NCBI GenBank assembly: GCA_022848835.1
Contig: JAJISG010000059.1
Span: 1 to 15,410 of the forward strand
Direction: 5' to 3'
Origin: Thermoplasmatota archaeon
GTDB lineage: Archaea; Thermoplasmatota; Thermoplasmata; RBG-16-68-12; JAJISG01
Length of the DNA stretch: 15,410 bases
Shown: in pieces, positions 7,228 through 14,221 of the stretch
Layout of the letters: each line of letters opens with the position of its first letter
Position numbering within the stretch: position 1 is the stretch's first letter
Program-made: the position numbers and the translations under genes
The notes under the pieces: model-generated
Told to the model about the DNA's origin: nothing
Database searches by the model: none
What the model saw: the letters and a program-made list of their open reading frames with translations, nothing else

Positions 7228-7605
7228 CTACTGCCCTACCTCTCCCAGGACCCTGAGATCCGCTGCTGAGGTTATGAGTATCTCCAGATCTCCCCTGTAG
7301 GTCTGCAGCTCGCCCCGCACCATGACCTCCGCGCCCGGGTCGATGGCCTCCTTATTCTGAAAACCCTCGTACACATCGAGGCGGGCGAAGGCCGCGATCT
7401 CTGCATAGTCGAGAGGATCGACGAGGAGTAGCCAGAGGCCGGAGGAGGTCAGGCGCACTTCTTTCACCTCGCCCACCGTCTCAACCCACTGGCCCACGAA
7501 CCCCTCGTTCAGGTCACCTATTGCGAAGGCAGCTGGGCCTATGGAAAGGCTGTAGAGGTAGAGGGCTGTCAGGGAGATGATGGAGAGGGCAGTGACCAAG
7601 GCCAC
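7228..7605 (-). CDS. Membrane-anchored OB-fold protein
   Basis: 125 residues. The first about 22 are hydrophobic (ALVTALSIISLTALYLYSL), a signal anchor or uncleaved signal peptide. The rest fits a small OB-fold beta-barrel of the tRNA_anti/nucleic-acid-binding type: GQWVETVGEVKEVR, a middle strand around LWLLLVDPL, then PGAEVMVRGELQTYRGDLEILIT with the typical G-x-V/L-x-x-Y-x-G-x-L/I pattern. Such domains bind nucleic acids in some proteins, but an exported or membrane-tethered copy may bind other ligands; function is unknown. Start: GTG at 7605 has GGAAGGAG only 3 nt upstream. A CTG at 7632 with GGGGGAG 4 nt upstream would add nine residues including Arg-Lys, a good positive-inside flank for the membrane segment. 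Second gene of an apparent operon with the DUF835 gene; it converges on recJ with an 18-nt gap. Confidence 0.75.
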   Translation of the reverse strand: MALVTALSIISLTALYLYSLSIGPAAFAIGDLNEGFVGQWVETVGEVKEVRLTSSGLWLLLVDPLDYAEIAAFARLDVYEGFQNKEAIDPGAEVMVRGELQTYRGDLEILITSAADLRVLGEVGQ

Positions 7606-7642
7606 GGTCTCCTTCCTACCCGACAGGTCCAGCTCACTCCCC

Positions 7643-8194
7643 CTAATAGGCGTCGATTAAGTCTACGACCTCCCGCCTCTCCATCTCCCTCTTCAGCTCC
7701 TCCCCTTCCAACACCACTAGGTTCCTCTCCAGTAAGGCCAGTTCCTTAGAGTCCAGGGCCTTCGGGTCGATGGGGAAGAGGACCACGGCACGATTCTGCA
7801 TCGCGAACTCGTTCACGTGCTCGACAAAGAGGAGGGCCTGGACGAAGTCGTTGTTCAGCATCAGGTATTCTAGCCCATCCAGAAGAACTACCGCCTGATC
7901 GCTGTCCTTTATGAAGTCGCAGACGAGCTTATTCAGACTTCCCAGAGACCTGGGGTTGTGAAAGTCCTCACCGAGGGTGTGGCTGAGCCAGATCACCCGA
8001 ACGTCCTCCAGGTGCTTCTCCTTCTTCAGCTTGGAGGGGTGCCGCCTCGTGACGATGAGGCCTCTCCTTCCACCCCTTAGCAGTCGCTCGAAGAGGTAGA
8101 AACTGTGAGTCGGCTTCCTCTCCTTGACGAGGTAAGAGTCGTCGCCGAACTCGTCGAGGGACGTCTCTGCGTACAATCCCCGCTCCTCTCCCAT
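7643..8194 (-). CDS. DUF835 domain protein
   Basis: 183 residues matching the archaeal DUF835 pattern throughout: early SYLVKERKPTHSFYLFERLL, GLIVTRRHPSKL (about 46-57), VIWLSHTLGED, a central FIKDSDQAVVLLDGLEYLMLNNDF with the hallmark DGLEYL, and VVLFPIDPKALDSKELALLER near the end. Elsewhere this domain occurs alone or attached to sensor domains; its fold resembles a degenerate P-loop/RecA-like core and its biochemical role is unknown. No Walker A is visible. I placed the start at ATG 8194, which has SD GGAGGA 3 nt upstream and a TATA-like element about 31 nt upstream. An in-frame TTG at 8233 would add 13 residues but lies inside the TATA element. The OB-fold gene follows closely, suggesting co-expression. 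Confidence 0.85.
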   Translation of the reverse strand: MGEERGLYAETSLDEFGDDSYLVKERKPTHSFYLFERLLRGGRRGLIVTRRHPSKLKKEKHLEDVRVIWLSHTLGEDFHNPRSLGSLNKLVCDFIKDSDQAVVLLDGLEYLMLNNDFVQALLFVEHVNEFAMQNRAVVLFPIDPKALDSKELALLERNLVVLEGEELKREMERREVVDLIDAY

Positions 8195-8220
8195 GTCTCC
8201 TCCGGCAGAGGTATCGGTGT

Positions 8221-8231
8221 ACAAAAATATC
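8221..8231 (-). promoter_or_regulatory. TATA-box promoter of the DUF835 / OB-fold genes
   Basis: Minus strand GATATTTTTGT, the only AT-rich patch in the 111-nt gap after the cdc6 stop, about 31 nt before ATG 8194. It separates DUF835 transcription from cdc6. Confidence 0.5.
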
Positions 8232-8305
8232 AACTTTGTGATGGAGCGAGGCTCTGACTCGGGAGCTTAGCTGGGGCCTTCGGCAATCGCCACTAACAGG
8301 GTCTC

Positions 8306-9466
8306 TCACTTCAAAAGAGAGGCCTCAAGGCTCTCGATGAGGCTTCTCGCAGGTACCTCCTGCATCGAGATGATTGTGGTCTTCCCAGTCACCCCTTCAC
8401 CAGAGGGCTTCGCCTCGATGAAACCGAGGGCGTCAAGATCCTGAATGTACTTCCAGAACTGCGTGTGTCCTCTCTTCCTCTCGCCGAATTCCTCACTGGC
8501 CAAGGCGTATGCCTCCTCAGCCTCTCCAGTCGTGACATAAGCCTTCTTCTCCAGCTTCCTGGCGAGGGCCAAGAGGGCTATCATCTTGGGTCGATCTAGG
8601 CTCTCAAGCGCCTCCTCGCTGAGCAGGGCATGGGTCGTCGCCCTGGCCTCCCTGACGTGCTCCGGAACCACCTCCCTCATATCCTCGTCCAGGGCCAGCT
8701 CTCCGGCCCTCAAGAGAACCTCAATGGCGTACCTCGCGTCCCCATAGTCGGAGGCGATATCCGCTATTAGGTTCAAGCACTCCCCTCGTACCACGTCCGG
8801 GAAGAAGGCCAGTTTCACCCTATCCATCAGGATGTCCCTGAGCTCTGCCTGATTGTACTTCCCGAACTCCACCACATTGTTCCTCTTGAAGGTGCTAAGG
8901 GTGGACCTATCGAGGTAACTGAGGATGTTCCGCTGGGAGATCAGGATGAGGCTGATGCTTCCTCGAGGCTCCTGGTACTCCTCGTCAAACCGAGTGAGGT
9001 TGTAGATGAGGTCTGAACCCTTCTTGAGGAGGACGTCCGCCTCGTCCAAGACTGCGATCAGATGAGCCCTCTCCCTCTCCAGGTGCTTCCGCAGGACGTT
9101 GAGTTTCTCGGGAATGGAGAAGCCCCTTTCAGGGAACCTATCGTCCCACTTCTTCAGGATTGCCAGGAGGACGGAGTCCTCTGTGGCCCTCTGTCTACAG
9201 TTGACCAGGACCCACCTGACGTTCTTCCCCCTTTCCCGGGCGAACTCCTCGAAGTCCAGACAGAACCTCTTGGAGAGGTGGGTCTTTCCCGTCCCCACAT
9301 TGCCCACCAGGAGGGCGTTCTGAGACAGATTAGCCTCCATCAGGGGGTGAAACAGGCTCTTAAGTGTCTTGAGCTGTTTCTCCCTGTGAGGCATCCTCTC
9401 CGGAACGAAGTCGAAAGAGAGCTTGCCCACGTCCTTGAATATGGGTGGTCCTCCTGGTCGGGGCAT
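8306..9466 (-). CDS. cdc6: Orc1/Cdc6-type AAA+ replication initiator-like ATPase
   Basis: 386 residues from ATG 9466. Archaeal Orc1/Cdc6 proteins bind origin DNA and load the MCM helicase. The N-terminus has the family lead FVPERMPHREKQLKTL (20-35), a Walker A GNVGTGKT (55-62), Walker B LIAVLDEAD (136-144), a sensor-1 region ISLILISQRN (171-180), sensor-2 GDARYAIEVL (R245), and a C-terminal winged helix (about 295-370) with ERKRGHTQFWKYIQDLDALG. Sensor 1 has Ser/Gln where Asn is common. The frame stays open to an ATG at 9640, but that stretch runs through both promoters and the divergent gene and lacks protein character; ATG 9466 has a TATA element about 29 nt upstream. It could be a main initiator or a secondary paralog; no clear origin repeats were seen nearby. 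Confidence 0.9.
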   Translation of the reverse strand: MPRPGGPPIFKDVGKLSFDFVPERMPHREKQLKTLKSLFHPLMEANLSQNALLVGNVGTGKTHLSKRFCLDFEEFARERGKNVRWVLVNCRQRATEDSVLLAILKKWDDRFPERGFSIPEKLNVLRKHLERERAHLIAVLDEADVLLKKGSDLIYNLTRFDEEYQEPRGSISLILISQRNILSYLDRSTLSTFKRNNVVEFGKYNQAELRDILMDRVKLAFFPDVVRGECLNLIADIASDYGDARYAIEVLLRAGELALDEDMREVVPEHVREARATTHALLSEEALESLDRPKMIALLALARKLEKKAYVTTGEAEEAYALASEEFGERKRGHTQFWKYIQDLDALGFIEAKPSGEGVTGKTTIISMQEVPARSLIESLEASLLK

Positions 9467-9490
9467 TCTACGTGAATAGCCATAGTGGTC

Positions 9491-9500
9491 GATAAAAACA
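9491..9500 (-). promoter_or_regulatory. TATA-box promoter of cdc6
   Basis: Minus strand TGTTTTTATC, centre about 29 nt before ATG 9466, predicting a leaderless mRNA. It is bracketed by inverted hexamers GTGGTC (9485-9490) and GACCAC (9516-9521). Confidence 0.5.
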
Positions 9501-9554
9501 TTGCCCCCCTCGATGGACCACGACACCGGCAGGCGGAAAGGCCTCCCAGGAAAC

Positions 9555-9562
9555 CTTTTAAG
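9555..9562 (+). promoter_or_regulatory. TATA-box promoter of the small helical protein gene
   Basis: CTTTTAAG preceded by GGAAAC (BRE-like purine-rich element); centre about 26 nt before GTG 9584. The same GAAAC-n-TTTTAAG arrangement recurs at 10051-10062 before the next gene. The core is nearly palindromic, so it could also fire leftward. Confidence 0.6.
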
Positions 9563-9583
9563 GCCACCTAGGATAGTAGGGAT

Positions 9584-9931
9584 GTGAGCGAAGAGGACGC
9601 CGTGGGGTCCCTTCTGAAGAGCACTCTTGGCATCATTCACACTGAGGATATACTCATCGAGGCTGTCAGAGACCTCGTTAGGGAGGAGGTAAAGCGGTAC
9701 GTCCGGCAGAAACTGGAGGCCAGACCTGCTCTTAAGGAGGAGCTGAAGAAGGGCGTTGCGGCCCTGGTTGAAGCCAAGGTTAGGGAGGCCTCCGCACTGA
9801 TCCTCCTGGCGAAGAGCGCGGCCAAGCTGGGAGTCGAGCTCGTCCCCCCGCAGTTGCGAGAGGAGGTTGCCAAGGAACTGGTGGATGCCCTGGAGAAGGA
9901 GATTGCCACCGTTCTAGACAGAGGTCAATAG
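9584..9931 (+). CDS. Small all-helical protein of unknown function, divergent from cdc6
   Basis: 115 residues from GTG, placed about 26 nt after a TATA box, so probably a leaderless mRNA. I do not recognise the family. The product is predicted to be almost entirely amphipathic helices rich in Glu, Lys, Ala, Leu and Val: DILIEAVRDLVREEVKRYV, then LKEELKKGVAALVEAKVREA, a hydrophobic ALILLAKSAAKLGVELVPP, and a final LREEVAKELVDALEKEIATVL. No cysteine, no metal motif, no membrane segment of clear length. Charge pattern suggests a dimer or a binding partner of another protein rather than an enzyme. It is transcribed away from cdc6 across a 117-nt gap; a replication link is possible but unsupported beyond position. 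The ATG two bases upstream is followed immediately by TGA in its own frame and is not the start. Confidence 0.8.
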   Translation: MSEEDAVGSLLKSTLGIIHTEDILIEAVRDLVREEVKRYVRQKLEARPALKEELKKGVAALVEAKVREASALILLAKSAAKLGVELVPPQLREEVAKELVDALEKEIATVLDRGQ

Positions 9932-9945
9932 GTGGACTTCTTGAA

Positions 9946-9967
9946 CCTTGGGGTGGCCTGACCAAGG
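9946..9967 (+). terminator. Hairpin after the small helical protein gene
   Basis: CCTTGG and CCAAGG form a perfect 6-bp stem around a 10-nt loop, 14 nt after the stop codon. No T-run follows, so this could be an mRNA 3'-end structure or chance rather than a classical terminator. Confidence 0.3.
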
Positions 9968-10051
9968 GCTGCCGCAAGCCGTCCTGTCGAGACAACCCGG
10001 ACTGTCACGCGAGATCGCAGACCTCATTTGCATTAAACGGTACTTACCTCG

Positions 10052-10062
10052 AAACTTTTAAG
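10052..10062 (+). promoter_or_regulatory. TATA-box promoter of the SAP/zinc-ribbon protein gene
   Basis: AAACTTTTAAG, matching the element at 9555 including its upstream GAAAC. Transcription would start near 10084, leaving a leader of roughly 11 nt before GTG 10095. Confidence 0.6.
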
Positions 10063-10094
10063 CGCTTTCTAGCGGCCGTACTAAGAGATAGACA

Positions 10095-11561
10095 GTGGCC
10101 AGAAAACCCGATTATCAGATGTCAGACTCGGCCGATGAAGTCGCCCGAGCTTCTGGTCTCCACGAGAGCGAGGTCACAACTTCGGTGGCCATGTCGAGTC
10201 GAGAGTCCCAAGGGTCATTGGAGATGAGGCAAGAGCTCGAGGCTCTTACTGTGAAGGAACTAAGAGGGAAGGCGAAGGAGTTGTCAGTGAGTCTGAGGGG
10301 CAGGAAGCTCAAGGCGGAGATAATTGATGCCATCTCATCCGCGATGGAGAGCAAGGGCGAGGAGCCCGTACAGAGCACATTCGATGATGACTCCGAGAGG
10401 CCCGATGTGAACCTCTCCTTAGGCAAACTGGAGGTCCTCTGGATCGGGGCCGCTGACAGGCTGACGAAGGGAGACTACAAGTCTACGATAGCCCTTTCAA
10501 GAAACTCTTTCCGGCTGTTGGATGAGTGGTCCTCCAAGTACCGGAAGGGCATGTGCTTTCGAGCTCTGCGAGCAGCAGAACTCTTCGCTCGTCGTTTTGA
10601 GGATGGAGGACTCGCTCAAAAACTGAAGAGAAGGATCGGGGAGGCTCGTAGAGCCTACGCCTCGGATGACCTAGACCGCTGCTCCCGTCTGATTAGGGAG
10701 CTCGAGGCAGAGGTCACGACCCTATACACGGAGGAGATGGGCAGGATTCGGGACATACTAGTCGAGAAGGAGAGGAGCCTCGAGGAGCTGAGCGGCACGA
10801 ACACCGACCTCTCAAGGGCTCATGATCTGCTCTCCGACGCTGAGGTCGCCTTTAGACTGAATGACAACGCCCATGCTCTGGAGTTGATACACGGTTTCGA
10901 AGCGGTCATCGACGACGTTCAAAGGGAGGGGGAGAAGGAGTTGAGAGAGCACCTTGGCTCTGTCGAGTCCAAGCTCGTGGACACAGAGGAGTTCGGCATG
11001 CCTCTGAAAGGGGGCAGGAAGCTGTTGAGGCAGTCGAGAGTTGCCCTTGAGAGCGGCGACCTGCTGCTGGCCGCCGATCTGGCTCAACAGTGTGAGAAAT
11101 CCGTGATTCAGGTTCAGAAGGGGCACATGGAGAGAGCGATGCAGTTGCGGAAGAAGTACTATCACGAGGTCCGGAACCTCATGTCATACCTCAAGCCCCT
11201 ACTCGAAGAGGCCCGAAGCTACGGCATAGACATCGAGGACGTTAAGGTGCTGATCAAGCAGGCCCTGGGCCACCTCAGACAGGAGGAGTATTTCCTGGCC
11301 CTGGACGGGAGCCGGGAGGCCCGAAGGCTCATGAAGACCCTGCAGCCAGCCATTGTGGCGGAGAGGATGAAGAGGGGAATAGTCAAGCCCGACAGGGGGG
11401 AGTGTAACAGGTGCGGGTCCGCGGACGTCCGATATCGAGACGATGGATGGGGCGAGTGCGCCACATGCGGCCATCGCTTCTCCTGGTCGATAAAGCAGCA
11501 ACCGTGGTTCATTAGCTTCCTCAGGAGGAAGCTGGCCAGACAGCCTCGAACCCATGCCTGA
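10095..11561 (+). CDS. SAP-like / helical-repeat / zinc-ribbon protein of unknown function
   Basis: 488 residues. After a Ser-rich disordered lead (1-45), residues about 48-84 form a SAP- or Rho-N-like helix-turn-helix (LEALTVKELRGKAKELSV ... KAEIIDAI), a fold that commonly binds nucleic acid. Residues about 105-430 are long charged helices with repeated short pairs such as ALSRNSFRLLDEW, LARRF, YASDDLDRCSRLIREL, FRLNDNAHALELI, ALESGDLLLAADLAQQ and YFLALDGSREARRL, resembling TPR-like helical repeats. The end holds a zinc ribbon with C437-x2-C440 and C455-x2-C458, followed by a basic tail. No catalytic motif is seen, so a scaffold or nucleic-acid-binding adaptor is likely. Start is GTG 10095; ATG 10119 (residue 9) is possible. 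It leads a plus-strand run with deoxyhypusine synthase and a Nudix gene. Confidence 0.85.
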   Translation: MARKPDYQMSDSADEVARASGLHESEVTTSVAMSSRESQGSLEMRQELEALTVKELRGKAKELSVSLRGRKLKAEIIDAISSAMESKGEEPVQSTFDDDSERPDVNLSLGKLEVLWIGAADRLTKGDYKSTIALSRNSFRLLDEWSSKYRKGMCFRALRAAELFARRFEDGGLAQKLKRRIGEARRAYASDDLDRCSRLIRELEAEVTTLYTEEMGRIRDILVEKERSLEELSGTNTDLSRAHDLLSDAEVAFRLNDNAHALELIHGFEAVIDDVQREGEKELREHLGSVESKLVDTEEFGMPLKGGRKLLRQSRVALESGDLLLAADLAQQCEKSVIQVQKGHMERAMQLRKKYYHEVRNLMSYLKPLLEEARSYGIDIEDVKVLIKQALGHLRQEEYFLALDGSREARRLMKTLQPAIVAERMKRGIVKPDRGECNRCGSADVRYRDDGWGECATCGHRFSWSIKQQPWFISFLRRKLARQPRTHA

Positions 11562-11629
11562 ACTTGAAGGAGAGCCTGCGGGGCCTCGGGGGTGGAAGTC
11601 TTTTCTATCGCCTCTCCCTAGGGAGGCCC

Positions 11630-12574
11630 ATGAGAGTCGGCCTTGAGGAGAGGGTGGAGGATTACACCCTCGAAGGTAGGGTAAGCTGCGGCGACCTGCT
11701 AGCACAGATGGGGAGGGCTGGGGGGTTTACGGCTCCCAAGCTAGCTGACGCTCTGGGCATCCTGAAAGAGGCAATCGGGCTGGAGGACTGCACCACCTTC
11801 CTCTCCTTCCCAGCCGCCCTGATGGCCACTGGATGCAGAGGTATCTTCAGGGAGATGGTCAGAAGAGGGTTTGTGGACGCGATTATCACCACTTGTGGAA
11901 CGGTAGACCACGACCTAGTTCGCGTCCGCCACCCCTATTACCATGGAGACTTCAACATGGACGATGCGGCCCTCCATAAGGAGGGAATCTATCGGCTGGG
12001 CAACGTCCTCGTGCCTTCGGAATCCTACGGGAAGGGGCTGGAGAGAGAACTCGCTCCCTTTTTCCAAGCCCTCTGGGATGAGGATAGGAAGGGCTTGAGC
12101 ACGGTTGAACTACTACACCTCGCAGGGAAGAGGCTTGGAGACGACTCCTCCCTCCTCTACTGGTGCTCAAAAAAGGACGTCCCCTTGGTCGTCCCGGCCA
12201 TCACAGACGGCGCTTTCGGCTACCAGCTGTGGAGTTTCTGGCAGGAGCATCAGGAGTTCATCGTGAACGTCCTGGCTGACGAGTCCCTTCTGGCGGATCT
12301 GGTCTTCTCCTCCCAGAAGACCGCAGCTCTAGTGGTCGGCGGTGGTGTCTCAAAGCACCACGTTCTCTGGTGGAATCAGTTCAAAGATGGGTTGGATTAT
12401 GCGGTTTACATCACGACCGCCGTCGAGTACGATGGAAGCCTATCCGGAGCCAGGATACGGGAGGCCGTGTCGTGGGGCAAGGTCAAAGAAAGCGCGAAGA
12501 GGGTGACCGTCGAAGGCGATGCTAGCCTTCTCCTCCCTTTACTCTACGCAGCCCTCGTAGAGTTGTTCTCCTAG
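11630..12574 (+). CDS. dys: Deoxyhypusine synthase
   Basis: Uses NAD and spermidine to turn one lysine of aIF5A into deoxyhypusine, needed for translation elongation. From ATG 11630 the product has 314 residues. It shows DLLAQMGRAGGF near the N-terminus, LSFPAALMATGCRG, the ITTCGTVDHD segment, VPAITDGAFGYQLW, and the catalytic region GGGVSKHHVLWWNQF with K242 (the human K287 equivalent), then YAVYITTAVEYDGSLSGAR and EAVSWGKV with K284. The spacing of the two lysines (42 residues) equals that of human K287 and K329, the latter forming the enzyme imine intermediate. Both key lysines are present. ATG 11630 has GGGAGG 3 nt upstream; a TTG at 11564, 2 nt after the previous stop, would add 22 residues but has no SD. 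aIF5A itself is not in the window. Confidence 0.96.
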   Translation: MRVGLEERVEDYTLEGRVSCGDLLAQMGRAGGFTAPKLADALGILKEAIGLEDCTTFLSFPAALMATGCRGIFREMVRRGFVDAIITTCGTVDHDLVRVRHPYYHGDFNMDDAALHKEGIYRLGNVLVPSESYGKGLERELAPFFQALWDEDRKGLSTVELLHLAGKRLGDDSSLLYWCSKKDVPLVVPAITDGAFGYQLWSFWQEHQEFIVNVLADESLLADLVFSSQKTAALVVGGGVSKHHVLWWNQFKDGLDYAVYITTAVEYDGSLSGARIREAVSWGKVKESAKRVTVEGDASLLLPLLYAALVELFS

Positions 12575-12591
12575 GGGGTTGGTCCCTGAGG

Positions 12592-13128
12592 ATGTCCGAG
12601 GAGCTGCAGGCTCTTGTCCAGCGATATGGAGGGGTCCCTGTCATGAGGAGGAACCTAGAGGTATCGACAGGGACGATAGAGGCCCTCAAGGGGGCGGAGG
12701 GTGGAAACCTTGGAGCCGCAGGACTCCTGTGGAACGAGTCGGGTCAAGTACTCCTAGTGAGACATGGCGCCTCCTCCCAGTGGGGAGAGAGATGGGTTAC
12801 CCCAGGAGGTGCCGCCGTGGCGGGGGAGAACCCTGAGGATACCCTCCTCCGAGAGGTCTGGGAGGAAACCGGGCTTCGGGCTCGAATTCTGGACCTTACA
12901 CGCGTGTATGAGATGAACGTCACGGATGGTGAGGATAGTATTGCGGGCTTCTTCTTTCAGTTTGAAGCTATGACCCGGGGACCGAAGCCCTTCCCAGGGC
13001 TCGGCATAAAAGAGGTCCGATGGTTTGATGACCTGCCTCTCTACATGGCCTTTCGATCTGACTATCTAGATGCTTTCTTTGGTAGACGCGAGGAGATTCT
13101 CGAAGAGAGGAAGCGTCCGAAATCGTAA
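12592..13128 (+). CDS. Nudix hydrolase
   Basis: 178 residues with a complete Nudix box G-x5-E-x7-REVWEETGL at residues 73-95, which binds Mg and hydrolyses nucleoside diphosphate derivatives. It is preceded by strands GLLWNESGQVLLVRH and WVTPGG. About 35 N-terminal residues form a helical lead not part of the Nudix core, and a family-specific tail (VRWFDDLPLYMAFRSDYLDAFF) follows. The substrate cannot be inferred: ADP-ribose, dNTPs, or a sugar nucleotide are all possible. It starts 17 nt after the deoxyhypusine synthase stop in the same direction and probably shares its transcript; a TGAGG directly abuts the ATG, so its own SD is weak. Confidence 0.92.
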   Translation: MSEELQALVQRYGGVPVMRRNLEVSTGTIEALKGAEGGNLGAAGLLWNESGQVLLVRHGASSQWGERWVTPGGAAVAGENPEDTLLREVWEETGLRARILDLTRVYEMNVTDGEDSIAGFFFQFEAMTRGPKPFPGLGIKEVRWFDDLPLYMAFRSDYLDAFFGRREEILEERKRPKS

Positions 13129-13153
13129 GCTCATCCGGAAAAAGGGCCACGAC

Positions 13154-13164
13154 ATTTTATATAA
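13154..13164 (+). promoter_or_regulatory. TATA-box promoter of galT
   Basis: ATTTTATATAA, containing a perfect TTTATATA, the clearest TATA box in the window. Transcription would start near 13186, giving about 20 nt of leader before ATG 13208. Confidence 0.75.
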
Positions 13165-13207
13165 CCATCCTCTTTCACATAATCCCCAGGGATAAAGGGC
13201 TTAGAGC

Positions 13208-14221
13208 ATGCCAGAGCTGCGTAAGGACTACGTAACGGATACCTGGGTCGTCTTCTCTACCTGGAGGTCACAAAGGCCCGTGGAGACTAAGAGGCAGCCA
13301 TCCAGACCCACCACCTCATCATCATGTCCCTTCTGTCCCGGAAACGAGCAGATGACTCCGCCTGAAATCATGGCATATAGGTCCGATGGTGAGGACAATG
13401 GGCTAGGATGGTGGGTTCGATGCATCCCCAACAAGTATCCAGCCCTGACTATCGACGGGGAAGTCAAGAGAACGATCTCCCAGCTACTTCACTCCGTCAA
13501 CGGCGTCGGGGCTCATGAAGTCATCATCGAAACCCCAAATCATTCGGGCAGCCTCCCTTCACTGGATGAGAAGCAGATCTACGAGTTCATCAGCGCGTAT
13601 CGAGATCGCTACGTGGACCTCACACGCGATGCTAGGTTCAAGTACATCCTGATCTTCAAGAACCAGGGGCCTGAGGCGGGCGCCTCCCTGAGCCATCCCC
13701 ACAGCCAGCTCATTGCGACTCCCATCATACCCCGCCGCATCATGGATGAACTCAGGGAGGCCAGGAACTTTTACGAGAAGACTGGGGGATCCTGCATCTA
13801 CGACGAGATAGTGGAGGACGAGATCGAGGCATCGGAGAGGGTGGTCATGGAGACCGAGGACTTCCTGGTCCTGTGTCCCTACGCCTCCAGATTCCCCTTC
13901 GAGGTCTGGATTCTTCCCAAGAAACACGAGGTGCACTTTGAGGAGATGAGCTCTGACGATAGGACCGCTCTAGCTAAGGTGATGAAGGACAGTTTCTCCC
14001 GGCTGGACGGCCTTCTCAACGACCCACCATTCAACTACTACATTCACACGGCGCCTTGCGATAGGAAGGATCACAGGTACTATCACTGGCACATAGAGAT
14101 AACTCCCAGGCTGTCGAAGACGGCGGGATTTGAGAGGGGCACCGGTTTATACATCAACCCCGTGCCTCCAGAGGACGCGGCCAGGCTGCTTAGGGAGGCA
14201 CCCAAGGGCTCTGCTGGGTAA
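13208..14221 (+). CDS. galT: Galactose-1-phosphate uridylyltransferase
   Basis: HIT-superfamily enzyme exchanging UMP between UDP-glucose and galactose-1-phosphate (Leloir pathway). In 337 residues the following are visible: CPFC (C40, C43), NKYPAL (75-80), GAHEVIIETP (H103), and SHPHSQ with H163 and H165. By analogy with E. coli GalT (C52, C55, H115, H164; nucleophile H166) the zinc site is complete and H165 is the uridylylated nucleophile. The C-terminal half carries LPKKHEVHFEE and YYHWHIEITPRLSKTAGFE. Archaeal members may act on other hexose-1-phosphates or ADP transfer. It has its own strong TATA promoter and ends convergently, overlapping the glycogen synthase 3' end by 32 nt. Confidence 0.95.
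   Translation: MPELRKDYVTDTWVVFSTWRSQRPVETKRQPSRPTTSSSCPFCPGNEQMTPPEIMAYRSDGEDNGLGWWVRCIPNKYPALTIDGEVKRTISQLLHSVNGVGAHEVIIETPNHSGSLPSLDEKQIYEFISAYRDRYVDLTRDARFKYILIFKNQGPEAGASLSHPHSQLIATPIIPRRIMDELREARNFYEKTGGSCIYDEIVEDEIEASERVVMETEDFLVLCPYASRFPFEVWILPKKHEVHFEEMSSDDRTALAKVMKDSFSRLDGLLNDPPFNYYIHTAPCDRKDHRYYHWHIEITPRLSKTAGFERGTGLYINPVPPEDAARLLREAPKGSAG

Noticed and set aside
8195..8233. TTG start adding 13 residues to the DUF835 protein
   Set aside because: It falls inside the TATA element; ATG 8194 has an SD GGAGGA.
9467..9640. 58-residue N-terminal extension of the Cdc6-like protein
   Set aside because: It crosses two TATA boxes and the start of the divergent gene; ATG 9466 gives the normal family N-terminus and sits at leaderless spacing from its own TATA box.
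9467..10094. Replication origin with ORB repeats near cdc6
   Set aside because: No repeated ORB-like element or long AT-rich unwinding region is visible; only one short inverted repeat was found.
11564..11629. TTG start adding 22 residues to deoxyhypusine synthase
   Set aside because: No SD precedes it, while ATG 11630 has GGGAGG; kept only as an alternative.
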